Shown: positions 1 through 11,914, numbered from the stretch's first letter. The stretch is DNA of 64,000 nt from Heliopora coerulea (GCA_030142905.1 JASJOG010000105.1:248001-312000), one strand, 5' to 3'. Program-made: numbers and translations. Notes: generated from the sequence alone by a model not told the origin.

Positions 1-1517
1 GATCCAAAGAAAACGTGGAAGTTAATTAACGACCTAAACGCACGTCAGGTTAAACAAACTAAAATATCAGAAATAGAAATGGGCGATCGTATTGCAGATA
101 CACCTGCTGACATTGCTGAGGCTTTTGATAACCATTTTGTTAAGGTAGGCGAGAACTTGGCCAGTAAAATACCAACAACTAATACTTACCCTATTTCGTA
201 TCTCAACTCCCCTAACTGTACTTATTGCTTCGACACGATTGATGTACATGAAGTTTGCTATTTCCTAAATAAGATCAATACAAAAAAGGCAGTGGGCCTA
301 GATAACTTGCCATGTATTCTCTTGAAAATTGCAGCAAACGCTTGTGTCACCATCTTTAACGCATATGTTTAACCAATCCATTATGTCAGGTATTTTTCCT
401 CACTAGTCGAAACTGGCTAAAGTTACGCCTGTTTAGAAGAATGGTAGGAAGTCAGACCTTAATAATTATCGACCTATATCAGTAATACCAGCTGTTGCAA
501 AAATATTTGAAAAAATTGTATAAAATCAATTTTATAAGTATTTGTTACATAGTACTGTTACTGCCCTATTGGAAACGACCAATAGTTGGTGAGTAAATAT
601 TGACAACTGGTTTATTAATGGGGCAGCTTTTATTGATCTTGAAAAGGCTTTTGACACCATTGATCTTAAAATCATTATTAATTCTTTAAATTCGAATAGG
701 GATCAACCTGACCAGGCAAAAAACAAAGGAACCAGTGAGTAAACAAAGAAAAAACAGAGAAAACAAAGAACGAAAGGAACAAAATTCAGGAGTTAATGAG
801 TTAAGAAACTTGTATATTATAGTGTCGATCAAAGTGCCCTAAATTGGTTTCAGTCTTACTTGACAAATCGGAATTAGAAGTTTTAAGTTCATGGACACTT
901 GTCTGTTACAAATCCGATTAGTTGTGGTGTCCCTCAAAGGTCAATAATCGGCCCGCTTTTATTCTTAATTTATATTAATGAATTGCCAAATCGCTTGGAT
1001 GACGGTTTGCCTAGAATGTATGCGGACGATATTAGTTTTAGTTTCTCTTGTCCGAATTTAAATGATCTACAATAACGCATGAATGTCCAACTAAATAAAT
1101 TAAATTGTTGGCTAAGGGCAAATAAATTGAGTTTAAATGTTGCTAAAACAGAATTTATGATTATCGGCCCTCGCCAAAGACTTCTGACTCAAAATAACGG
1201 TGACATTCATGTCTACATAGATGATAAAGAAATAAGTCGAGTTAAGCACACAAAATCTCTAGGCCTAATTATTAATGACACTTTGTCCTGGAGTGAGCAT
1301 ATTTATAACATTTCAAAGAAGGTTTCCTCTGCTATCGGTGCTCTTAAGCGGATCAGGCAATTTACAGGCCATGATACACCTTCAAAGATATACAAAGCTT
1401 TGATTTAACCCCATTTTAATTATTTTAATTCGGTGTGGGACGATCTGAGTAAGCATTTGGCAGATAAACTTCAAAAGCTGCAAAATCGTGTGGCCAGAGT
1501 TATCACCAATTCTAATT
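1..1517 (+). mobile_element. CR1/L2-type LINE remnant, reverse transcriptase region
   Basis: Broken non-LTR retrotransposon entering from the left window edge. Pieces readable on the + strand in several frames: the linker before RT (79-372, with the NHFVKVGENLASKIP and KAVGLDNLP stretches), motif A (FIDLEKAFDTID near 630-660), motif B/C region ([23 protein letters not shown] near 925-990, then YADD near 1019) and the thumb (1079-1408, ends IYKALI then a stop). Multiple stops and frameshifts, so it is not functional. It is interrupted by a small MITE at about 700-804 and cut off at about 1518, where a Crypton-like repeat begins. Same broad family as the element at 10730. Confidence 0.85.
700..804 (-). 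mobile_element. Polypyrimidine MITE, diverged copy inside the LINE
   Basis: About 105 bp of A/G-rich sequence sits between two halves of the LINE RT (motif A ends before it; the SALNWFQSYL stretch resumes after it). Its right end (AGTTAATGAGTTAA) and the CAAAGAACGAAAGGAACAAA core match the reverse complement of the TIR elements at 5507 and 22097. Diverged, so the exact ends are uncertain. Confidence 0.45.
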
Positions 1518-2760
1518 ACTAGAAATACGTACACGCAACATCCCCTCAACCACCCTTCCAATACATCTCTCGAGAATCCAAGTAACGTTGATAATTTTTC
1601 AAAATTATCAAGAAGTCAAATCCTCCTTACTATAACTGGAAGAGGGTATGCAATTAAAAAAAAAAGTCCACTAAGAATTTGGTCGCAAATAAACAACAAT
1701 CCAGACTGGAAATTATTTTAGATTTAAACTGCTTATAGTCATATTTACGCTTAAAATTTCAATTCTGCTTTAATAAAACAAAACGTTCGGTGAGAATAAC
1801 GTTCAACGGCTTAACAAATTTTAAGATATCTATCCTTACAATTAAATCATTAAACAATGAATGATAGGATCAATACCCTGAATTAGCTGCGGGCTTATGG
1901 TAATTCGTGTCGTTTTCCAATTAGACTTCTCATTCACTTTGCCTTACAGAAAGATTTTTTTATTAGATGACTAGACTTTCCGTCTTAAAAGTGGAGCATT
2001 CTCAGGTTATCAAACGGATTCCAGCATTACGAACAGGCATGACTGAATATTTTTTTGACATTTTTTTGACTTAAAAAATTGATAAATTATACGTTATCAC
2101 AAAGTTGGTTACAAATCTCTTTAAGATGTGCTATAATAAGGATTTATGCTAAGTATTCTTCGAGAGGAACAAGACTTTGGTGACGAAGATGAAACGAATT
2201 ACAAAACCGACGAAATAAACAAAGAAAACATGAAAGAATTCTGCATTTTTATCGCTGACCAAAAATCGGAAAATACAAAACGTAAAACAAAATACGACAA
2301 GTAAACCTTGTGCAACTTTTGTCGAAAGAAGAACAAGAAGAGGGAAGTAAAAGACGTACTTTTTCCACGGTAAAACATCGATGAAAAAAGAAAAATGACG
2401 TACAAACCCGCAACTCTTGGGTATTTTCAACTAAGCATTCAGTAGCACCTCAACACAAAGGGTTCAACGGTAAGTTTACACAAAGACAACTTTAACCTTT
2501 CTCGAGAGGTTTTAAAATCCTGATGAAGTCATTACTGATCGAGTACGGTAAAGGTCATCCTGCAGAAATCGCTCTTGATACGAGAAAGACTGAGGTGGAT
2601 AACTGTTTTGCCGAAGGATAATTTGGTGATCAAAAACAAGTAGCTTTGCAGCGAGTTGCCTGGTGTCTGTTTACACTGGATTTTTGTTTCAAGCCAAAAT
2701 ACATCCTAACTTCTTCAGTGTGGCGACATTTCATAGCGAAAAAAATCCTGATTGAGCCAA
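1518..2760 (+). mobile_element. Crypton-like repeat, truncated copy 1
   Basis: This 1.24-kb stretch is a diverged direct copy of 27222-28463. An opening at 2149 encodes a short acidic peptide followed by [14 protein letters not shown], which resembles the N-terminal part of Crypton/KIAA1958-type tyrosine recombinases (a '[11 protein letters not shown]' motif), then stops. Copy 1 ends at about 2760, before the recombinase catalytic part that is visible in copy 2. Minus-strand openings at 2149-2430 are shadows. Confidence 0.55.
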
Positions 2761-4289
2761 CAAGGGCAGATAATGTAATAAGCCAATCAGCGCGTTTGTT
2801 TACATCGGTGGGGCGGACTAATCAGACTGCTCGATTTTACCAACATGTCTGAATTTACTGGGACATCACTGTGAAAAACTATACCTTAGAAAAAGCCTTC
2901 CGTGCACGCAAATTATGCATTTTCAAAGAGAAAACGAATTGATTGGGATAGCATATGAGTTTTTCTTCAAATTTGTCGTATGGATTTGTAATGCGTTCCT
3001 TAACAAGAAAAATATCGGCTTTGGAATCGGGAGTTACAAAATGCTCACGACCGAGTTCATGTTTAACGTTGTCTGTGTGAAAAAGCCAATATAAATTTAT
3101 TATTCCGTACGGGTGTTGACGTCCTAGAGCTTTCAAGGCTCTCCTTATCTCATAAATACGAAAGTACATAAAGTGGTACTTTTCTTAGCTCTAAAACTGG
3201 TTCGAACGCCTAGAGTTTTTATCTGGCTGATATCAGCGGATAATTTTGGCCTCTCTGTATCCTCGTGGCCTGCGAGAACGAAGCTGAGCGAAGGAAAGGA
3301 GTGTTGGTCAAATTAAACTCTAACCTAGTTTAGGAAAACATTTGCTCAAAGTATGCTACTCGAATAGAAATGAAAAATGACGAATTTATTGTTTTCGTGC
3401 ATCTACCCGACGACAATTGTTTACCCTTGAAAGCAAACAAGAAACTCTTTATTCGCCTGCAAATTCTACGAAGTCGTCCAACAGCTCGAGACCTTTTCTT
3501 GTCCATCGTCGTTGTCATCATTGTCACTCTTCTCTTCATTGTAGTTTTCATAAATGGTATTACTTTAAGATGGGGTCGTTCACTGGTCTCCCTGAGCGTT
3601 TAACCTTAAATTCTGGGATGACATGGCAAATTCGATAATACTGACATCCATACGTTGCATGCCAGGATGAAAGAATGTTCGCATCCTCGAAAGATCCGCC
3701 GCGATGGACTTTTAGTCCTGATCTTGCCCACATCCATTGGTGAACTCGCAGGGCCTTTTCTAATGAAGGTATCACTGGGACGCATTAACAGCAAAAGTCA
3801 GAGACTTCATGAAACCAGTACCAACCAGAAAATACGTTGTCAAAGAGTGAGACAAATCCATTAGAGTAATAAGCAAATAACTGGAAACAGCAGGCAAACT
3901 CAACTCCAGCTCTCTCTTGGGTGAGAGGTCCGGTTGATTGACATTATGACATTAGATACACTTTTGAATTTTGATGCACTTGATATTTATGGGTTTGAAG
4001 GGTTTTTTACTGATATAAATTCAAGTGACAGAACTTTGTTTGTAGCAATATCTGAGGCCCAGCTTCAACACATTTATTTGGTCAGGAGAGAGAGGCTGTC
4101 CAGTAAGATTTCAAATCGTTTCATTTGGATTATCTTCAATCCCATCAGCGGTTCTTTTAAGTTCAATTAAAGTTGAAAGTTTCTTCTTATGGCGATTTGT
4201 GATTTTGTTCTTTTCACGGCGAAGAAGGCGATTGATAGAGAACTAAATAAGTCGGAACTTCATCCAGGAGGTACGATTAGATAGTTCTT
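2761..4289. other. Unassigned sequence, no supported gene
   Basis: No family recognised. Short openings exist (2879-3169 minus; 3370-3603 plus with a hydrophobic stretch around LSIVVVIIVTLLFIVVF), but neither has a recognisable domain, splice support or a second copy in the window. They are left uncalled. Confidence 0.4.
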
Positions 4290-4740
4290 TGTTTGAGTTT
4301 TAAGTTTTACTTGTAAGATTGTTCACATCAAATTTCTTGTCTTTTATTGCATCATTCAGCAGTAGATCAAGGTAACAGGTTTGGGTTTTCTTCTTTATGC
4401 GAGTGATGTTTTTCCACCTCACGAATTTCGGGTAAACATGATTCTTTTTACAATTAAGTAAAAAGTGTAGATCAAGTTGTGCTTTCTCCAATCTTCGTAG
4501 AGACCTTTGGTAGCTGGTGGCAAGTTTATGTAGATCAGCGTCGGTTCTTCGGTTGCTCAGCTATCGGGTTGGGATAAAAAAAATACAAGTAAGTCTTGCA
4601 GAAGCTGTCTGGGCTGCTGATTGTTCAGTGGGACGTCCTTTTATGTTTTTTTGCCCAAGCAAACTTTTCGTGGCCATAGTTAAAGGCTGTGAAGCTGACC
4701 GAAGATTTTGGGCAGTTAGGAGCTTGTGTTAATTCTGGAT
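4290..4740 (-). mobile_element. Penelope-like element remnant, N-terminal region
   Basis: On the minus strand, the opening at 4300-4491 extended upstream reads KLATSYQRSLRRLEKAQLD, LHFLLNCKKNHVYPKFVRWK. This layout (basic helix, then a 'FLL.C....v.PKF..wk' motif) is what I associate with the region ahead of the RT in cnidarian PLEs. A stop lies upstream near 4550 and no RT follows. The assignment rests on motif resemblance only. Confidence 0.45.
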
Positions 4741-5506
4741 TTGATTCTGAGGTATTTGGAAATGTCGTAGCTAAGGTAGAGCGGTACCGTGTTTGATCTT
4801 CTCGTTTGGTGTTAACTGTGGTAATGCATAGTCATGTATCTGATGATCAAGATTAAACACGGCGTTCAGAATCAGTAGTTGTTGATATAACCTAAACTGC
4901 TAAACTTGTCGTTGGGTTTTTTCTATATTCACAATGCTTGAAACAATTTGGTGAAAATTGCTTGATGTTGCCTTCAGTTAGATTTGTATCTTGATGCCTT
5001 TTTTACTGCTAAAGTTTTTCCATTTGAAAACTTCGCCGAGACTAAAACTATAAACTTCTCAGAGGAACCGCCGTCAACCCAGGGACAACCAAAAAACATT
5101 GCTTAGTCAATCACCAGCAAAGTATTTCGAGAGTTGAGGTGGAATAATGGAAAACAATACGGATACATTTGTCTTTTCTCGGATAACGATGATAGCCAAG
5201 AAAGTTTGGAATTATCATCATTTAGTTCGGATATAGTGTTGATTTGATCACGATTTGGTGAGGCTCGCCAATTCGACACTGTTATACAAACAAAGATTTC
5301 GTGTGAATTTCTGAATTGAACGATCGTTTTCAATGTCTAAATTAACTTACACTATTGGTGCTCCTAGACTTGAGATTCACCACGGTCATGGTTTGAAAGT
5401 TTCAACGTTTGAACTTGATTAGTAATGTCATGGTGCGGTAACGACGTAAATCCTGCTTTGGATGCTTAGGTTTGTCGTATTACTAATTTACGTAAAGCGT
5501 TGGAAT

Positions 5507-5622
5507 TTAACCCTTTAATGCCTGATTTTTTTTTCTTTTGTTCTTTGTTCCCACTTGTTCTCTTGCTAATTCTTTTGTTCTTGGGTATCCGACAGATTGG
5601 ACTCTATGCGTTAAAGGGTTAA
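5507..5622. mobile_element. Polypyrimidine MITE, TIR element of 116 bp
   Basis: Ends are inverted repeats: TTAACCCTTTAATGC at the left and GCGTTAAAGGGTTAA at the right. The interior is a T/C-rich tract (TTTTTTTTCTTTTGTTCTTTGTTCCC). A second copy of the same size and design is at 22097-22207. Non-coding, probably mobilised by an unrelated transposase. Confidence 0.7.
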
Positions 5623-6129
5623 CTGGGTGTTTTATATTGTTGCGATGGGTCTACTGATTATAAATTGTACACACACATCGAACTTTTGAAATATTAATCA
5701 CGATGCCGACGGCGCCGTTTCTTATTTGAAGGCCGAAGCACTAGTGAAGAGAAATAAAGTATAATTTTAGTTCTAGTATTCCTAGGTTTTTGGCGTATTC
5801 CTAGGTTTTTGGCGTGAGGTTGCCGTTTTAAGTCCTAGTCAGAATTGCTTTATTTTTAGGGCGCACAGTACCAGAGTATCTTCACTCTTTAGTCTGCTAA
5901 AAGTAAATTGTGTATTATTATCCGCAGCCTTTTGCTCAAACATTAGTATATCATTTAAAAATATTGGCAGCACATCGCTTGTAACCTTTCATATGACAGA
6001 CAACTTTTGCTATATTTGCCCTCATTGTTTACATTTTTATACTACAAAGTACAGAGAAGGGTGTTCTCTAATGCTTGCTGTTTGATTATTAGTGTCACTT
6101 TATTGTATTGCTTTAATGTTTTGATAGCT

Positions 6130-6995
6130 TCTTACGGTACCGCTCAAATGAAATTTAACCTCGAGAATCGAGCGCTTTTCGAGTTTGAGCGAGGAGGGAG
6201 CAAGGATCGAGGAAACAAACACAGTTATTTTTCGAGAAATTTTCGAGAATCGTGAATGTTTTTGAGAAGCGAGCACGATTCTCTCGGATGTGTTCGAGTG
6301 AGGGCGCGAGCCCGATTGTTGAATGTTTTCACACGAGTGTGTCACAACCACAGGGTATTTCACTATTTACAGTGTAATATGAATTACTTCATTTTGCTGA
6401 TTTGGAACAAGTTGATCTTACAATCTTAAGCAAAACTTGATTCATCTTCCGATTTTCAAGATACTTCAAATCCAGTTCACTCTGCAAACTTCTGCCAAGT
6501 CAAACTTAATATTTCGAGTTAAGTTCACTAGAAGTTAGGCGGCTGAGTCAGTTAAGTTTGACCGATTGGATTTGGATCGACTCAGCCATACTTTAGGCGA
6601 ATTAAGGCTTTGAAGTAATGTTGATTCAAACGCCAATCCTTTTATGAACCAAATCTTAGCATTGAAATCTGTTTTGTCATCACTAGGGATAAAAAATCAA
6701 TTCTCGACCGTAAAAGGCGAAGCGAACCTTTATAGTTTTTCTCTACATGGGGAACGTTTGACGACGATTTGATTATGCAGAGATTTCCTCAACGTGCGAT
6801 TTTATTTCCAAGTTTGAGAGGTCAGAGAGCATCTCTCGAGGCCTCGTGTATAATTTCACCATTGCCACAATTATTTCGAGGATCGCGAAGCGAGATTCCA
6901 GATTCGAGAAACTGTCATGGACATATCGAGCTCTCTATTTTCGCTCGATTCTCGTTTGCAAATCGCTCGAACGGTACTGTATGTTTGTTTCGTGG
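6130..6995. repeat. Inverted pair of a CGAGAATCGAGCG-rich repeat
   Basis: The segment 6130-6260 (TACGGTACCGCTCAAATG, then CGAGAATCGAGCGCTTTTCG) recurs in inverted orientation at about 6830-6995 (ending CGCTCGAACGGTACTGTA). The arms are diverged and about 130-165 bp long; the roughly 570 bp between them has no recognised content. Openings at 6769-7122 and 6846-7052 fall in the right arm and look incidental. Confidence 0.5.
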
Positions 6996-7740
6996 CTTGG
7001 TGGCTCAATTTTTAATAGGCATACGATTAGGCTACCAATGGTACATATGTAGAAAGCTGACTCTCAGTTGGTCAGAGAAAGACAAAGGTAATATAAACAT
7101 CGCGTGTTTAGCAGCGGCGTAGTTTATGGGGATGTGTAGGGTGTACCATCCCCCAAAGTTTATGAAAAAAAAAACCCTAGAAAATTCGGGCAAAATTTAG
7201 TAAGATAAGGCAGGTAGAAATCCCCTTTGGTTACTTGTTTATATTTAATTTATGTACTGAGGCTGAGGAAGCGAGGGTACACCATAAATAGCCTGAATGC
7301 ACGTCGGGTGATTTTTGAAAGTATACAACGTTCGGAAAAATTAAAATGGACACGCTCCCAGTCAAAATGGGTTAACTGCGTCCATGGTGCTTAGGATAGG
7401 TATAAATCCTTGTTCTACGTCGAGGTTTTGACAGTGTCTTAGCTTACAAAATGACAAATCGAAGAAGGGATCAGGTGCATGCACGTTGGGGATAACGACG
7501 GTATCGCAAATTGGGAACACTAAGTTGAAGTAGTGATTTACGCGGTAAGTTGGGGTTAGCGTCGAAGAGCTCCCAAGGAAGTGAATACCAAGAGAGGGAA
7601 AGGGATCACCCAGTTGGTGATTATATTACTAATCATGTGCCATTATAGAGCGGTTCGCTTCATCTTATAACTTAAGGTTACTCCTTCACAAGGTAACATC
7701 TTTGTCAGCAACATCAAAATGGGTTTCTTGTTAATTTTAG
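6996..7740. other. Unassigned sequence
   Basis: Nothing recognised: no long opening, no clear inverted ends and no second copy inside the window. Confidence 0.4.
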
Positions 7741-7804
7741 GTTGCGTCAAAAAGCTGCCAAAGAACACACAGCTGTTTCGCTGGAAGCGGAACATGAAGG
7801 CCAG
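7741..7804 (+). CDS. Candidate internal exon, possibly N-terminal ABCD3 exon
   Basis: A 64-nt segment is bordered by TTAATTTTAG on the left and GTATTTGTAC on the right, a good acceptor/donor pair. In the frame that ends in phase 0 it encodes LRQKAAKEHTAVSLEAEHEG plus Q, a hydrophilic, charged peptide without stops. It lies upstream of the first certain ABCD3 exon (20434, which starts in phase 0) and could belong to the cytosolic/linker part that precedes the membrane domain. At least one exon between it and 20434 would still be missing. It could equally be a chance exon-like segment. Confidence 0.35.
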
Positions 7805-8963
7805 GTATTTGTACTAATAATAAATAGGAGGCTTTAAAAAGGTTTGCATACATCTGGAAAGAATATGGTCAAAAAGGTGGTAATAAGTGGGTGGGCATTG
7901 GGAAGGCAAGTACCTTCTTTTTTAGCCATGTGCGAGTTTGCATTAGTCAGACAAACGCAGCACTCAAACACGGGTGCTGATGCATAAGATTACGTACTTA
8001 TGACATAACACACACCTATAGGTGGGAGTAAGCGAAACAGGAAAGAACACAGATTTATTGCAGTACTTCAAACATATTTCTAATTAAGCGAAAATGTTTC
8101 TCAAGAATTGTTGAGACAAGTCCAGATATAGTTACGATTTCTACAGTTTTGCAGACTTGATGGTGATAATCCCATCTCTTTTCCTAATCGTTCATGTTGT
8201 ATGGTGTTTTACCACAAATCTTACAAAGTTGTTTATTCAGCACAACAGTCTGACATTGAGGAAGTGGTGTATGAGCTAGTAATAGATGATTTAGATGATT
8301 TTTCGAACTGGTTTATGAGACCAGATGAACTGAAGATATCTCCACACGCAAAAGATTTTGGAATGCCATCTCCGTAAAACTCTTCTTTTACTATTTTGGG
8401 ATTAAGCCTCAAGGTTTCTTTACGTCACTAACTGTTTACGAATTCAAAATCTCTCTGTTTTGATGCTAAAAATGTGTATTAAACCAATATACCTTACCCG
8501 TAGCTCATGTTCGGCAGGGCACTGGCAGTCACTACATTTGCTCACATTCCTTATGTCTTTCACTGATAGAAAGGTAAAGTGAAATCTCGAACTGCAGTTG
8601 ATAAAGTTTTCTTCAGGTAAGGTTTAACTGTCCATATACGGTAAAACAAGGAAAACCGCGGAGTGCAAAATATGTCTTGGATTACTTAAGCGTTGAGATC
8701 CATATCGATGCCAAGGGTCAACATATATGTTTCTCCAATATTGCAGAAATTTGATCAAATTGTTGAAAATTGTGGTTCCCGGATGGTTTACGCCCGAGGT
8801 ATGTGTGCAAAGTCCTGACAATGATTTGCATGTTTTGAAAGTCAGGTATTAAACGTAGTGTTACGGTAGACGATTAAATCAACTAAGTTACAAAGATCTC
8901 TAAAGGAGTTGGCTTATTAAGACACTCGAAAGAAATTGTTAGTGAAAGTGCTGTAATAAAAAT
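7805..8963. other. Unassigned sequence
   Basis: No recognised coding or repeat family. A run at 8190-8385 stays open with an acidic composition (SAQQSDIEEVVYELVIDDLD) but matches nothing I know and lacks exon borders. Confidence 0.35.
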
Positions 8964-9335
8964 GTGCTAAACACTTATTTTACCACACTTTCGCTATTGT
9001 GCTTCATTCCGCAGAATAAATTGCAAAAATTACAAGATAAAGTTGGTCTTATGATTGCAGGTGATTGTGTTATACATCCTCCAATGTTGTTAGGGTTAAA
9101 CTTGGATGGGATACACCTGAAACCAGCGGAAGAAAGCAAAATTCTAATTTCATGAATGCGTTTTTACTGTAGCTGGTAAATTTTGCGACAATAAACCTAC
9201 AAAATTGTGAAAACTTTCATGTAGTACTTGCTATGACTTCCATAGTACTAATCTCGTCCTAGCACTGCCGAAGCTCGACTCCCATACATTAAAAAGACGT
9301 TTTAGTTACAGAGGGGCTCAAGCTGGGAATAACTG
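8964..9335 (+). mobile_element. LINE 3' end fragment
   Basis: Two short pieces match the C-terminal tail of CR1/L2 ORF2 as seen in the complete copies here: NKLQKLQDKVGLMIAGD at about 9015-9065 (compare LQKLQNRAARIIT at 14500) and LKRRFSYRGAQAGN at about 9288-9330 (compare KRSFSFRGAVLWNSLP at 14770). Frames differ and stops intervene; only the 3' end was retained. Confidence 0.6.
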
Positions 9336-9585
9336 AATTCCAGTAAAGATATTTTATTTATAATTTTTTAATGATTCATTTTGAATTCAAGATTTTACCC
9401 TTGTTAGTTATTTTAGACAAACTTAAACTTTTGTTCTTGTACTTAGCTATTTTGGTTATTTTAAAAATCATGCTACGTACACTTCTGAAATGTACTTAAT
9501 TCTAGTAAGAAAGATTATTACCCAGCAGATAGCTTTGAACAGAACCGTAACACGAAATAAATTTAAAATGTTTTATTACTAACGT

Positions 9586-9642
9586 TTCGTTACTGCGCAT
9601 AACATCATCAGTTAACTGTTACAGTACAACATGTACTGTAAC
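9586..9642 (-). ncRNA. Hammerhead ribozyme-like motif in PLE 1 pLTR
   Basis: Read on the minus strand: CTGATGA, a stem-loop with GTTA pairing TAAC around a TGCGCAG loop, then GAAACGTTAGTA. The catalytic core boxes CUGAUGA and GAAA are intact and ACGU can act as a self-complementary stem III, as known for PLE hammerheads. Stem I pairing is poor, so activity is doubtful. Confidence 0.5.
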
Positions 9643-9782
9643 AGTTAACTGTTACAGTACATAAATACAAGGTGACAGGATGACAGAAATGTTAATGAGG
9701 ACGCTAAAGAGGTGAGGCGATAAGAATGAAAATGATGAGTATCATTACTAAGTGATGAAACACCACACGGTGAAATAATAAG

Positions 9783-10148
9783 TTAGAAAAGTGCTAAAGG
9801 AAAAGATCTAATGTTAGAGTTGAGCAAAGGTTTGTTCTTAGAAACTAACAGGCTTTTCCGAACTAAGACATCAAGTGGAGTAGATCCCTGCGATAACACA
9901 GAAAAATCCTTCATAGAAACATCGTGACCAGTTTTAATTTTATGCGAGAGGATGCTTGATAATGCAGAGTGAGTAAGCTCTTTTCCGGTGTAGGCCAAAA
10001 TACCCATGTGTTCCGATACTCTGTTGTGTAAGAGTCGACATGTTTCACCAATATACGATGCCTGGTAGCATCGGCACGTAAATTTATAGACAACATGGGA
10101 TCGGCAACTAAGTGGCAATCGGTCCTTGAAACGGAAAAAGCTGGACAA
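9783..10148 (-). CDS. PLE GIY-YIG endonuclease domain (partial)
   Basis: 121-codon opening that starts in the conserved segment before the nuclease (SSFFRFKDRLPLSCRSHVVYKF), followed by the GIY-YIG core: VVYKFTCRCYQASYIGET around residues 19-36, then a conserved RV.EH block and a C-terminal SLLISK-like segment with LNSN. This is the C-terminal nuclease of Penelope-like reverse transcriptases, which nicks DNA for target-primed insertion. The RT part in this orientation is missing; upstream codons to about 10270 continue the homology in another frame (VIFRPVRPLSSFF). Confidence 0.85.
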   Translation of the reverse strand: MSSFFRFKDRLPLSCRSHVVYKFTCRCYQASYIGETCRLLHNRVSEHMGILAYTGKELTHSALSSILSHKIKTGHDVSMKDFSVLSQGSTPLDVLVRKSLLVSKNKPLLNSNIRSFPLALF

Positions 10149-10349
10149 GGGACGAACAGGTCGGAAAATAACGCGGTGTTGGATGTGCGGGAAGGCAGAA
10201 GCTAATAACTTTATTTGTCGACGGAGTTGGAAACCATGTTCTCCAGTGTATGGTTAAAAACAAGGAAATTGAGAGTTTTGAAACTGTATTGATTCTAGGG
10301 GGAAGATTGAAAATTTTGTCACAATGATCCAGGAATTTGGCTGGATCTC

Positions 10350-10650
10350 CATTTTGCCTTGGCAGAAATTGAAGTTTGTTTTTTTTTAACTAACATACCC
10401 ATTGATAAAACAATCAATATTATTTTTGATAAGACATTTTCTACTACGCTACTTTTTCATGGTTTTACGCGGCACGAGTTTATGAATCTCCTCAATATGT
10501 CAATTAAAAATTGTCAGTGTTTGTTTAACGGCAAATTTTATGACCTAGTCGATGGCGTCGCCATGGGCTTACCTCTATGCCCCCTTTTTGCGAACATTTT
10601 TCTTTGTCATCACGAACAAATTTGGCTGAATAATTGCTCCGTCTGGTTTA
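10350..10650 (+). pseudogene. PLE 1 reverse transcriptase fragment
   Basis: Plus-strand piece with RT motifs: SLFLTNIPIDKTINII-like motif A region (FFLTNIPIDKTINIIFDKTF), then FNGKFYDLVDGVAMG.P...FANIFLCHHE (motif B) and WLNNC. The catalytic motif C is not reached before the homology ends near 10650. It points away from the endonuclease at 9783, so the two belong to inverted halves. Confidence 0.75.
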
Positions 10651-10672
10651 AACTAGTGTACTATAGAGTACT

Positions 10673-10776
10673 GTTATCTTCATCTAGAATGGTACTGATG
10701 TTGGTTACTAGTGTACTGAGAAGTCAAAAATGATAGTCGAAGTAACCAACATCAGCACCATTCTAGATGAAGATAA
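10673..10776. repeat. Fold-back at the 5' end of the CR1 element
   Basis: Segment 10673-10709 is the inverted copy of 10740-10776 (GTTATCTTCATCTAGAATGG against CCATTCTAGATGAAGATAAC, one mismatch elsewhere), with a loop of about 30 bp. The right arm is the start of the LINE ORF1, so the left arm is a 5' inverted duplication made at insertion. Confidence 0.75.
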
Positions 10777-11914
10777 CGGGCGAAATCAAAGTCCATCAAC
10801 TCCTCCGATAAACAACGTCAATTGAGCGTGCTCCATAAACCGGAGTCTTCTAGCAGATATTGAGGGATTGAAATTGGAATTACTGATTCTCCAAAGGCAA
10901 ATAGAAGCTAATTCAATCGAAATTGCCCGAACGAAATCACGTTTTGACACTATAAAGGTTAGTGAAAGATCCACTGAACAAATACAAATAATGTCTTTGA
11001 AGGAGAAATGTCAGAAACAAGAGCAGACAATACATTCCCTAGAGGATCGCGCTGTAGCAGCAGAACAAGAAAGGGACTCGCTAAGGCTTGCGTTATGCAT
11101 TCTTATGCAAAACCAGAGCCATCAAGGACCCGAACAAAATTCTAATGAACTTCTCGAGGTAAAGAAACAAAAATCTAAAAGTGGGGCAAGGCAGCAGAAA
11201 GACATGAAATATCAATCAACCACTCTGAGTGAGACCCAAAACCGCTTTGGTCCTCTTGAAATTGAAATCGAAGAAGAAGATCGTGCAGAAGACGACCCTG
11301 TAAACCATAAAAGTAACAAAACAACAGAATTATCTTGGAAAAGCGTTGAGATAAAAAAGACTACAGTTAGGAAGACTTCAAAGACACCAACCGAAACTCC
11401 AATCAAAGAAATACGGCCACAGCGTACAACAGTAATCATTGGCGATTCAATGATCAAAAATCAGCGTGGCTGGGAATTGGGCAAAGTGGTGAGGCATCGC
11501 ATTGTCGTTAAATCATTTCCAGGGGCGAAGAATCATGACATCGCTCACTATATAAAGCCAAGTATACAAAGTCAACCTGATGAGATAATCTTACACTGTG
11601 GAACGAATGATCTTCAAAAAACCGAAGTGAAAGCCGTTACAGAGGGTATAATAAACTTGGCAAAACAAATTGAAAGCGAAGCAGATTTGTCAATTAAGGT
11701 AACTATTTCTGAACTTATCTGTAGATCAGATTCTACTCTTAACAACAAAGTAAGTCAAGTTAATAAACAGCTTTCGAAATACTGCAGGCAGAATGGCTGA
11801 GATCTAATTAGTCACTCAAATATTACTGTGAAAGACCTTAATAAAGGTGGCATCCACTTGTTGGCGTCTGGCAACGCAACCATGTCCAGTAATCTCATAA
11901 AACATCTAAATTGA
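10730..11914 (+). pseudogene. CR1 ORF1, esterase-like (SGNH) RNA-binding protein
   Basis: From ATG 10730 the frame runs to TGA 11912 with in-frame TGA at 10823 and 11798; between them, 10868-11800 is open. Residues about 45-115 form a coiled coil (LILQRQIEANSIEIARTKS, KEKCQKQEQTIHSLEDRAVA). The C-terminal part is the SGNH hydrolase-like domain known from CR1 ORF1: block I TTVIIGDSMI, block III-like LHCGTNDL, and a final GGIHLLASGN segment. ORF1p binds the element RNA; the role of the esterase fold is unsettled in the family. The next ORF follows in the same frame after TGA 11912. Confidence 0.85.

Larger units (their letters stand above)
9540..10270 (-). mobile_element. Penelope-like element 1, GIY-YIG end and pLTR
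   Basis: Minus-strand 3' part of a PLE. The pLTR at 9540-9660 holds a hammerhead-like core; the endonuclease reads from about 10270 down to 9783. Facing it on the + strand is an RT piece of the same kind (10350-10650), and an inverted copy of the pLTR lies at 15084, on the far side of the CR1 element. The whole was a head-to-head PLE pair later split by the LINE. Confidence 0.85.

Noticed and set aside
2149..2430. Hydrophobic minus-strand ORF conserved at 27857-28126
   Set aside because: Conserved only because the Crypton-like repeat is duplicated; the plus strand carries the recognisable motif.
3370..3638. Possible membrane protein exon with HKWYYFKMG stretch
   Set aside because: Briefly resembled the ABCD TYYKMG segment, but the frame, neighbours and borders do not fit; the true exon is at 25462.
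8160..8200. LMVIIPSLF segment as the missing ABCD3 N-terminal helix
   Set aside because: Stops follow at once and no donor is present in phase.
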